Shown here: positions 55,672 through 64,000 of the stretch, piece after piece
Layout of the letters: the number at the start of each line of letters is the position of its first letter
Numbering within the stretch: position 1 is the first letter of the stretch
NCBI RefSeq assembly: GCF_947179515.1
Contig: NC_067473.1
Span: 73,799,719 to 73,863,718 of the forward strand
DNA length: 64,000 nt
Direction of reading: 5' to 3'
Origin: Apodemus sylvaticus
Taxonomy: Eukaryota; Chordata; Mammalia; Rodentia; Muridae
The notes under the pieces: model-generated
The model's database searches: none
What the model was told of the DNA's origin: nothing
The model's input: the letters and a program-made list of their open reading frames with translations, nothing else
Made by a program: the position numbers and the translations under genes

Positions 55672-55821
55672 CTTATTTATTTGAGACAGTCTCTCTGTGT
55701 AGCCCTGACTGGTTTGGGACTCGTTCTGTAGACGAGGCTAGACTTGAACTCACAGAGATCATCCTGTCTCTGCCTCCAAATGCAGGGGTTAAAGGCATTA
55801 TAGTTCCCCATACCTGGCTAT
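55672..55821 (-). mobile_element. B1 SINE, minus strand, diverged
   Basis: TTGAGACAGTCTCTCTGTGTAGCCCTGACTGG...CTTGAACTCACAGAGATCATCCTGTCTCTGCCTCC...ACCTGGCTA. Confidence 0.85.
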
Positions 55822-56164
55822 AAAATCTTTTAAACTTAATTGACTATGTATTAGCTGCCCGTATGCTAGCTTTAACATCAGTGTTTGTTGGATCCGTTTG
55901 ATCAATTTGTACCAGTTTTATCCATAATGGTGGATTTAACAGTGTAAAAACTATTTTTGTTGTTTTTGGTCTTGATGGAAAGTTAAGTGATTTGAACACT
56001 CTATGGTTCAGGGTACTTAAAAATTAACAGCCGTAAGTATACATTTATATTCTCCATTCCTTATTTAACTAAAAAGATGTTTTTAGACTTACTTACTTGC
56101 TTATTTACTTTTTCAAACATGTTCTGATGGTTTGATTGTTTACAGAATATCACCCCTCCCAAAA
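55822..56164. other. No gene or recognised repeat
   Basis: A/T-rich flank of the minisatellite. Confidence 0.45.
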
Positions 56165-56853
56165 GGACACTGGAAGGTCTCACTGGACACCCAGGACACT
56201 GGAAGGTTTCAGTGGACACCCAGGACACTGGAAAGTTTCACTGGACACCCAGGACACTGGAAGGTTTCAGTGGACACCCAGGACACTGGAAGGTCTCACT
56301 GGACACCCAGGACACTGGAAGGTCTCACTGGACACCCAGGACACTGGAAGGTCTCACTGGATACCCAGGACACTGGAAAGTTTCAGTGGACACCCAGGAC
56401 ACTGGAAGGTCTCACTGGACACCCAGGACACTGGAAGGTCTCACTGGACACCCAGGACACTGGAAGGTCTCACTGGACACCCAGGACACTGGAAGGTTTC
56501 AGTGGACACCCAGGACACTGGAAGGTTTCAGTGGACACCCAGGACACTGGAAGGTTTCAGTGGACACCCAGGACACTGGAAGGTTTCAGTGGACACCCAG
56601 GACACTGGAAGGTCTCACTGGACACCCAGGACACTGGAAGGTCTCACTGGATACCCAGGACACTGGAAGGTTTCAGTGGACACCCAGGACACTGGAAGGT
56701 CTCACTGGACACCCAGGACACTGGAAGGTCTCACTGGACACCCAGGACACTGGAAGGTCTCACTGGACACCCAGGACACTGGAAGGTTTCAGTGGACACC
56801 CAGGACACTGGAAGGTCTCACTGGATACCCAGGACACTGGAAGGTTTCACTGA
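56165..56853 (+). repeat. 29-bp minisatellite, 23 full units plus a partial
   Basis: Each unit is GGACACTGGAAGGT followed by CTCACT or TTCAGT and then GGACACCCA or GGATACCCA. Unit starts fall at 56165 + 29n up to 56832. Two main variants alternate, with a few rarer ones. The unit has no stop in any forward frame and its length is not a multiple of three. All three frames therefore stay open and encode the same 29-residue cycle in shifted phase. Frames of 213-278 residues across it are repeat artefacts unless transcription is shown. Confidence 0.97.
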
Positions 56854-59097
56854 GGATAAGTTGCCAGAAAATGATGCAAACTATGCTTTTCTGTGGTAAT
56901 TTTAAACAAAGCTTGCATCCAATGCCACTTTACAATAATGTGGGTAGTCTAACACAGTGGACCCTATGTTGAACAATTCTATTGTCTAAAAGAACACTTG
57001 GGAAAGAAAGCCTATATGTTTATGGTGCATGTGAACCTTTCTTCTATAATAGTCTTTGTTTTGGAATATATATACACACATACACATATATACATTCATA
57101 TAATCTCATTTGGTGCTCTTTTAGCTGGAATCTTGCTGCTGCCTCATTTTTAATAACATTTAATTTGAATATGCTCCATATTCTGCCCATGCTAAAATGA
57201 AATGCAGCATTCTCCATTTGGTAGGGTCGACAGGGAACGTGCCTTTAACCCCATCCCCGCACTCTGTGATAAGTAACAGAGGGACTACTTTTCTAAACAA
57301 ATTTCAAAGTGAAAGGTCAACCTGTGTCTTTGGATACCCAGTCCTCTTCATCTTACTAGACATGGGAATCAAGGCCTTTTGAAAAGGAAGGGGGATCATT
57401 CAACAGTTAGTTGCTCACGAATCACATACCTTCTTTTTTGTACTGTAAAAGAAGTCACATAACGAGCAGTGTTGTGGTGTAAGACACACATATACGTTTA
57501 TATGTATATAAATATACATTTTACAACTGCAGTTGCAGAGCCCGAGTTTGTGTACAGCTTCCTGAGGAAGCAACCTTGACCAAAAAGAGTTGTTTCCGCA
57601 TAGGAGAATTCCCTCCACTTGTGTATCCTCTCCGCATGGGGTCTCCCCGGAAGCAGCACCCCGAAACACCGCCTTACTCAGGAGGCTTTGGAGTGCTGCC
57701 CCATAGGGCCGGGACCTAGAGATTCAGAGGGAACCATCTAGACATCGGTTACTGCACCCTAGTGTGTCTGCATTTGTGTAGGAAGCAGGACTCACTCAAC
57801 AGCAGGGGGATTCAAGCATGGCTAAGCTCAGCACTCGGTGAACAATTTTCCCCACCTCGGGTCTGATTTCAGCACATGGCCTTCATCTTCAAGCTCGAGG
57901 TGATCTGTAGGGGCTCCAGGCAGGCATGGGTGGGGTGGGAAGGGTGGGGGTGGCAAACCGCAGTCACAAACCCTACATCGCAGTCTCAGACTTCATGCAG
58001 CCTTTGCTGGAGGTGTGACCCAGAAGCCATAGACATGCTGACATGACTAACTCAGGCTGTGTTAGTCAGGCCCATGCCTGAAACCGTGAGCCAGAGCATA
58101 TGATCTTCAGTACAAGCAGGTCTGAGCCACACACTTTATTCCTGGATCTGAAGACTATGTCCCATCAGAAATGAAAGAGGTCTCTGATGAATCTAGGGCT
58201 GCTAAAGAAAGTGGGACTGGCTACTGAGGCCATCCATCTTGGAATTCTATACTAACACCAACTCCATGGTTCATGAAGCTTCCCCCATTTTAAGTCTCAA
58301 CCAAAACGGGTGTGGGAGCTTGAGGAAACCCCAAGGTGCCCGTCCTTCTCTATGGTGATGTCTTTACAACAGATGCTGAAGAGCACCACCAAATTCAATT
58401 ACCGCCCAGATAGGTCATGCTGGCCATTATACAAACTGGTAAAGTACAGATGGCTCAAACCACACAACTAGATATAAACATTTCATGCCATTTATTTACC
58501 CAACAAATATTTGGAGATTTCCTCCCTCTGGCCCTCTGATAACATTGCTGCTGTATACAGAAGGCAGACAAGTATTGTTACTATTGAAGTTTATTGTCAG
58601 CTCCCAGGTTTATATGTACAAACTTGTAAAGTAAATTAAATTTGCCCCTGCCAGTGGCACGCTGTAGCTTAATACATAGATGGATCCCTGACCTAACTTG
58701 TGAGCAGTTAAGTACATGAGTCTCAGCCAATCAGGGCACCCAAGCTTGCAGTAGAGGTGGCCAACTGTCCCCACACAGCCACGAAAGGGGAAGGCTGAGC
58801 TGTAGCCAACCTGTTTTTCTCTGTGTGTTGTCTTTTTTTCCTGTCAACTTGGGCAGACAGTTGCCTGGTGGTCCCTTCTGAACTTTTACTGATTCAGGCT
58901 ACTGTCCAATCCTTGAATCTTGTCTTTGTTAAATTTAGTCTGTCTGAAAAACCAAAAATAAACAAACAACCAGGGCCAGGTGATTTGAACTCCAAACTAA
59001 TGTGCCCAACTGTCTTCTCAAATATCTCAACTTGATCACTAATAAGCCACTTCAACTTAACATTCTGCAGGTAAAATTCTTAGTGGGCCCTTCCAGG
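56854..59097. other. No gene or recognised repeat
   Basis: Long unassigned stretch. An alternating TATA/CACA tract lies at about 57066-57100. Short frames show no domain. Confidence 0.45.
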
Positions 59098-59210
59098 GTT
59101 GGAGAGATGGCTCAGCAGCTAAAAGCATATGGGAAACCATACAACCAACTGAAATCCAACTGAAATCAGAGATTCAGTACCTCTGGTACTGTATTCACAC
59201 ACATACATAG

Positions 59211-59242
<32 letters not shown>

Positions 59243-59300
59243 CAGAGAGAGATACAGAGAGACACAGAGAGACAGACAGAGACACAGAGAAAACTATACA
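59098..59300 (+). repeat. SINE head followed by (CA)n/(GA)n microsatellite
   Basis: GGTTGGAGAGATGGCTCAGCAGCTAAAAGCA is a B2/B3-type head. Only divergent sequence separates it from the (CA)n and GAGA/CAGA tract at about 59205-59290, probably the expanded SINE tail. Confidence 0.75.
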
Positions 59301-59325
59301 AACACACTTAAAAACAATAGACTGA

Positions 59326-59500
59326 GCCGGGCGGTGGTGGCACACGCCTGTAATCCCAGCACTCTGGGAGGCAGAGGCAGGAGGATTTCTGAGTTCGAGG
59401 CCAGCCTGGTCTACAGAGTGAGTTCCAGGACAGCCAGGGCTACACAGAGAAACCTTGTCTCAAAAAACAAAATACAAACTAACAAACAAACAAAAACCCA
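59326..59500 (+). mobile_element. B1 SINE
   Basis: GCCGGGCGGTGGTGGCACACGCCTGTAATCC...GGCTACACAGAGAAACCTTGTCTC with a CAAA-rich tail. One of the best-preserved B1 copies here. Confidence 0.95.
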
Positions 59501-59523
59501 AGTTCAAGAGACTAGGAAATCTT

Positions 59524-59960
59524 ATTTTTTTCTGATTTTTATTAGTTCTTTGATAATTTCATACAGTATGTTTTGATCACATTCAGCCCATCCCCCCCAC
59601 TTCTCCCAGATCCATCCCTTCCATATCCACCCAACTTTGTGTGCTTTTTGCATTTTTTTCATGCAATGTATTTTATAATATTCTCTCCCCCTTCAACTCC
59701 TCCCTGATTCTCTCCACTTCCCTACCCACCTAACTCCATGTTCTTTCAAAAGCGCATCAAGTGAAGTTTACGCTGCCCCTAATCGCTTCCCTTTCCACAC
59801 GATTAAGGTCCAAAGTCCCGCCTCTGTTTGCCTCCATTGCCACAGGGATCCTTGTTGATCGCCTTCTCGTCTTGTTCCAGGTCACTGCTCCACATGCATC
59901 GCTCTCACCCCACCCCAGTTCCATACAGTCCAGCTCATCCCAGGAATAAAAGGAGCGGAA
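59524..59960 (-). mobile_element. Old LINE-1 (Lx-like) 3' region, minus strand
   Basis: TTTGATCACATTCAGCCCATCCCCCCCACTTCTCCCAGATCC...CCCACCTAACTCCATGTTCTTTC is the pyrimidine-rich complement of an old rodent L1 3' UTR. Confidence 0.65.
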
Positions 59961-60319
59961 ACAAGAGACATCCAGAACTGTTATAAGAACAAAAAGTTCT
60001 CAAATTATGAAAGCTTTGTTTGGCCACATGCCCCTGCATTTGACTCCAGGGTCACACTCCAAGACAGTGGCAAACGGAGGGCGTGGGGCTCCGTGGGTGC
60101 CCGGTGGTCCTGTCTCACTCACTCACTCTCTGCTCTGCTCCATCTTCCCATTGGAGCACCCAACGCCACCCTCCACGCTCCCCACCGACTTTTAAACTCT
60201 GTGTGCTTTCTCTTTTCAGCTTTAGGACTGGATTTAAAGACCTGATCCTGCTCTGACCGCCTGCAACATTTGCAACTTACTGGCAAGGACACACACCCAC
60301 ACCCAATGAAAAGGAAGGG
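59961..60319. other. No gene or recognised repeat
   Basis: Unassigned sequence. Confidence 0.45.
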
Positions 60320-60985
60320 TTAGAAGTGAAAATACCAAACAAGTAGAAGCTCCAGACAAATAGATATAATTATAGGCACATTTGACAAAGTGGAGTTCAA
60401 GGAAAAATCAACCAGAAAAGACAAAGTAGCCTTCCCTATATTAACTAAGGAACCTGCTCATTAAGATGTAATTACTGCTATAAACGTAGGTACACGGAAC
60501 ATTGGTGCAGCTGACTTCACAAAGCAAACACTACCAGATATAAAGGGGCAGATGGTCCAATAACAATCGATGAATGTTAAAAAAAAATACTACTCTCATT
60601 AATATATAGGTCATCTGAGTTAATAAAACAAAAACAGAGAAATCTCTGAATTATACTGTACTGTAGATCAAACGTACTTAACACATCTACAGAATTCTAT
60701 TGTATTCTATCCAATAACTGTAGAATATTCATTCACTTGAGGGATACAATTATCTCTCAAGTGGATCACATTTAAATCACAGAATAAGTCTCACAAATAT
60801 CTAAATATCCTATCACATGGAATCAAAATCAATAGCAAGAGAAATGACAAAACTGTACAAACATGTGGAGACTAAACAGTACATTCTTAAGTGGTCAAAG
60901 GGTCATTCAAAAAAAAATCGAAAGGGAAAACTTTAAATTTCTAGAATAAAATGGAAATAGAAGTGCAACTTACCAGAATCTTTGT
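60320..60985 (+). pseudogene. Ancient LINE-1 ORF2 fragment
   Basis: Nucleotide order matches L1 ORF2 in the endonuclease-to-RT region, for example TAGGTCATCTGAGTTAATAA, CATCTACAGAATTCTATTGT, TGGATCACATTTAAATCACA and AAACATGTGGAGACTAAACA. It is riddled with stops. It is much older than the L1s at 858 and 40643. Confidence 0.75.
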
Positions 60986-61544
60986 GATACAGGAGAAGTA
61001 GTGACTCTTGGAAACTTGCCATCATCAGAGGTCAGAGGTCAGAGGTCAGGAGGTGCTGCAGATGAGTGTGGGAGAACAACCTTGTGAAGTTGCCTGTTGT
61101 CTCTCTCCTTCCATCTTTATCTGAGTTCCAGAGATCAAACGCCGGTCACCAGGCTTATGTGGTAAGCACTTTTATCTTCTGTCCCACCTTGCTGGCTGGA
61201 GAAAGACAGTTCTAAACTGGAAGAAAACAGCCATGAGTGTTAGCATTTTAAAGTCATAGGCTTGGAGGGAGAGCAGGGGGCAGATACAATCTAAATGCAT
61301 TGTATTCATATATGAAATTACCAAAAGATAAATTAAAATAAAAGAATTTCACAGTTAAAAAGAAAATCAGAGACAGCACCAGTAAGTAACCTAATGATGC
61401 AACTCAAAGGGCTCAGAAAACCAAGAACAACCCAAACATTCTTAAGTTCTTCTTCATGGTAAAACAAAATAAAACAAAGCAAAACAAAACAAACAAAGCC
61501 TCCATTGTACCTGAATGACAATCAGCAACTTTAGCACATATATG
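60986..61544 (-). repeat. GAGGTCA short repeat, SINE scrap, otherwise unassigned
   Basis: (AGAGGTC)n of about four units lies at 61026-61049. At 61122-61200, GAGTTCCAGAGATCAAACGCCGGTCACCAGGCTTATGTGG resembles the end of a B4-type SINE on the minus strand. The rest is unassigned. Confidence 0.5.
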
Positions 61545-61740
61545 CATCACAGATTCTTTATCCATTCATCTCTTTATGGACATCTAGGCCAATTCCAAAA
61601 CTTGGCAAAATACACCTTTGAATCACTGACTTATGGTCCTTTAGCCATATATATACATACACACGTACACGCATATGTATAAACTGTATAGCTGTAAGAG
61701 AGCTGGGTTATATAATTATTTCAGGTTAAATTTTTTTCCA
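61545..61740 (-). pseudogene. Possible ancient LINE-1 fragment, minus strand
   Basis: TTTATCCATTCATCTCTTTATGGACATCTAGGCCAATTCC resembles the complement of L1 ORF2 downstream of RT. Short and diverged. Confidence 0.5.
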
Positions 61741-61774
61741 AGAATTTTTATTGATTCTCATAGTGGCCAGAGTG

Positions 61775-62076
61775 GTTTGCATTCAAGATTCCACCAAAAA
61801 ACATATACAGCCAAAGCAATCCTCAACAAAAATAAAAATAATGCTGTGGTTATCATCACACCCAATTTCAAGTTATAATACAGAGCCATTTGGCAAGAAT
61901 AATTACAGTGCTGGAAATAAAAGCAGGTATGTGGACCAATAGACTAGACCAGAGGCCCAGACATAAGCCACAGCTAGGACACCTAAGTGGAAGATCAGGA
62001 AGGAAGAGTTACAGACAAGGAGAGTAACAGAGGAAAAATGTAAATACCACATGCATTCTCTCATATGAAGAATCTA
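61775..62076 (+). pseudogene. Ancient LINE-1 ORF2 end, plus strand
   Basis: ACAGCCAAAGCAATCCTCAACAAAAATAAA...TTCAAGTTATAATACAGAGCC...GTGGACCAATAGACTAGACC follows the L1 ORF2 order near the post-RT region. CATGCATTCTCTCATATGAAGAATCTAG lies at the 3' side. Confidence 0.65.
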
Positions 62077-62081
62077 GATCT

Positions 62082-62119
62082 TGTATGTATGTATGTATGT
62101 ATGTATGTATGTATGTATG
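62082..62119 (+). repeat. (TATG)n microsatellite
   Basis: About nine tetranucleotide units, immediately before a B2 SINE. Confidence 0.95.
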
Positions 62120-62130
62120 AATACATGTAT

Positions 62131-62313
62131 AGGGCTAGTAAGATGGCTCAGAGAGTAAGAGCACTAACTGCTCTTCCAAAGGTCCTGAGTTCAAATCCCA
62201 GCAGCACATGGTGGGATTTGATCACAACCATCCATAATGAGATCTGACGCCCTCTTCTGGTGTATATAACGACAGCTACAGTGTACTTACATATAATAAT
62301 AAATAAATAAAAC
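62131..62313 (+). mobile_element. B2 SINE
   Basis: AGGGCTAGTAAGATGGCTCAGAGAGTAAGAGCACTAACTGCTCTTCC head, GACGCCCTCTTCTGGTGTATAT body and AATAAATAAATAAAAC tail. Full-length. Confidence 0.93.
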
Positions 62314-62315
62314 GT

Positions 62316-62322
62316 TTTATAT

Positions 62323-62354
<32 letters not shown>

Positions 62355-62545
62355 TTGACATAGTTGGGAAACAGAACTATTATGGAGAACAAAAAATGCC
62401 CGCAGGAGAGGGGAGAGGGAACAGGAGAGGCTAATGGCATGGATATAAGCAAAGTATAATTTTATATATATATGGAAATAACATAATGAACTTCACAATT
62501 TTCATGATAATTTTTAAAACTTAATTCTAAAAAGGATGAAATTAT
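62316..62545 (+). repeat. (TA)n tract and probable old L1 3' UTR scrap
   Basis: TATATATATGTATATG repeats at 62316-62354. AACATAATGAACTTCACAATTTTCATGATAATTTTTAAAAC near 62480-62520 resembles an L1 3' end. Confidence 0.5.
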
Positions 62546-62799
62546 AAAGCTTGTACTTGGAGGAGGAAGAACCATGATCTGAATTGTAAGGGCCTCCTTT
62601 TCTTAAACGAGACCCCAGGAAATCCACACTAATGTCAAATGTATTGTAACATCTAATTAATAGGATTAAAATAAATTACAATACAACTGAAATTCAAATC
62701 AAGAATTCCTAGTCTTCTCACTGAAGTATATTTTTCAAACAGAGGAGTAAGATATTAATTATTATAGAATTTAATTATGAATAAATACATTTTATTATT
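62546..62799. other. No gene, A/T-rich
   Basis: Unassigned A/T-rich sequence. Confidence 0.45.
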
Positions 62800-63335
62800 C
62801 TAATTAATATCTTTAAATTAAAAAATGCATTTTGATCCTATTTATCCCATTTTCCCACTCCTCCCAAATCGATCTTCCCTTCCCTACATGTCCAAATTGA
62901 TGCCTCCTCTTCCTTCCTCTTCCTTTCCTCCTCCCTCCCCTCCTCCTCCTCCCTCCTTCCTCCTTCTCCTGATTCTTATTTTTCTTCCTATCAAGTATAG
63001 TTCATGCTGTCCAGATACCCTTGAATGTGTGGTCAACCCACTAGGAGCCACACCCGTAAGGAAATGAACTTTCTCCCAGTAGCTATCAGTTGCTGATAAC
63101 TGCTTGGCTAGGGATGGGACTTGGTGTCTCTCCCCTCTCCATGCTGGAATTGTGTCTGGCCAGAGCCTCGGCAGCTCTTGTGTAGGCTGTCCCAACAGCT
63201 GCCACTTCATCTGTGCAACTGTCCTGCTGTATCTAGAAAGCATGGCTTCCGTATAACTGAACCATGGGTGGAGGAGGTGTCTTATAGAGGCCCCATTTTG
63301 GGATGGGCACTCCACAGTCTCTTATTCTCAGCACC
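62800..63335 (-). mobile_element. Probable old LINE-1 (Lx-like) 3' region, minus strand
   Basis: TTTTGATCCTATTTATCCCATTTTCCCACTCCTCCC begins like the 59524 copy. A CTCC/CCTTCC-rich stretch at 62895-62970 and old-L1-like sequence follow. The Ser/Pro- and Arg/Gly-rich frames are artefacts. Confidence 0.5.
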
Positions 63336-64000
63336 TTGACTAGTCGTGGTCTCTGTGTTCATTGCCATCTCCCTCAATAAGAAGCTTGCCTGATGAGGAT
63401 TGATGCACACATGCACGTATTTTTAGAATAAAAGTTTCTAGAGACATCAGTAGATAACAAAATATTTCCGAGTGTGGAGAAGGAAGGGAAAAGAGGAGGT
63501 AGGAAGAGAACTGTAAGCAGTGGGGAAGGGGGAGTAGAGGGAGATGAGTTGTATGGTAGATTCTGGAGATGTTCCAAGTGGAGACAAGGGATTTTAGTGT
63601 CTTATTCTTTAGTGTCTTATGGAAGAAATGCAATGGCTTCTTCTCTTAGTGATGGCAAAGCTGATGGGCATAAGGAGACTTAAGGGCAGAGTTTATTTTG
63701 TGCAGCAAGGGCAGCCCTGGAAGGAATTCTCAAAGCAGAGGTTTTGCCTGACAAAGCAAGCTGCTTTGACTGGGGACCTCACAGGGGCTTGGATAGGAAG
63801 GTCTCATTTACCATGGGGTGGGGGCGGGCAAACACTCCATTCTCAGTTCAGAAGTCACACACCCAACTGTTGGGTTCCATAGCTGCCTGCAGCTATTACG
63901 AAGTGGGTTTCTGGAACAGAAGCTGAGGAATAAATAGGGAAGAGGGGCGAAAAGAAGTATGGCTAAAACAATATTCACTGATCAAAGCCAGAAACTTTAA
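63336..64000. other. No gene or recognised repeat
   Basis: Unassigned, with G-rich and purine-rich patches at 63470-63550. Several overlapping frames of 60-97 residues have no domain. Confidence 0.45.

Noticed and set aside
56165..56853. CRISPR-like array
   Set aside because: Repeats are head-to-tail with no unique spacers and the host is a mammal.
56132..56972. Three overlapping 213-278-residue frames as a repeat protein gene
   Set aside because: All three frames are open only because the 29-bp unit lacks stops; no promoter, splice or unique domain supports translation. Kept as a repeat finding.

Overview
The window is repeat-dense mammalian nuclear DNA from a murine rodent. The evidence is abundant B1, B2/B3 and B4-type SINEs, murine-type LINE-1 ORF2 copies, murine class II and class III endogenous retroviruses (ERVs) and (CA)n/(TC)n microsatellites. 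The younger B1 copies have the Mus-like GATTTCTGAGTTCGAGG variant and ID-type SINEs are scarce, so I favour Mus or a close relative over Rattus (inference). I see no intact host protein-coding gene and no rRNA, tRNA or CRISPR locus. The long open frames are transposon relics or artefacts of tandem repeats.

Layout. 1-7.7 kb: an old class III (ERV-L type) provirus with LTR end, primer site, gag and pol with a C-terminal dUTPase. Its leader is split by a twin-primed L1 with a 16-bp target duplication, and also holds a TTCC/TC microsatellite. 8-20.4 kb: two oppositely oriented MaLR/MT2-like LTRs, degenerate SINEs, an L1 3' UTR scrap, a possible gammaretroviral-type LTR and long unassigned stretches. 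20.48-27.31 kb: a nearly complete, young, env-less class II (betaretrovirus-like) provirus. It has two 400-bp LTRs differing at 9 sites, a 6-bp AGGTTG target duplication, a lysine-tRNA-like primer site, and broken gag, dUTPase-protease and pol frames. 27.6-29.8 kb: a minisatellite of about 55-bp units with a homogeneous core and decaying edges. 30-35.9 kb: mostly unassigned sequence.

35.9-45 kb: L1 3' ends, two more 5'-inverted L1s (one nested in an older LTR-like repeat), a probable fragment of a class II integrase zinc domain, a duplicated CRE palindrome and several SINEs. 45-51 kb: SINE clusters and weak exon-like signals. 51.1-55.5 kb: an older class II provirus with an internal gag deletion, a retained YMDD box, a B1 inserted in integrase, and a 3' deletion that joins integrase to LTR. 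56.17-56.85 kb: a 29-bp minisatellite of 23 full units, open in all three forward frames. 57-64 kb: unassigned sequence, SINEs, microsatellites and ancient L1 pieces.

No set of genes works together here as a pathway. The biology is that of successive retroelement insertions, their decay, nested insertion and tandem-array turnover. The most informative items are the young class II provirus (altered catalytic box, 19-G run, gag-pro fusion, hairpin-rich 3' segment), the three L1 inversions and the two unusual minisatellites.
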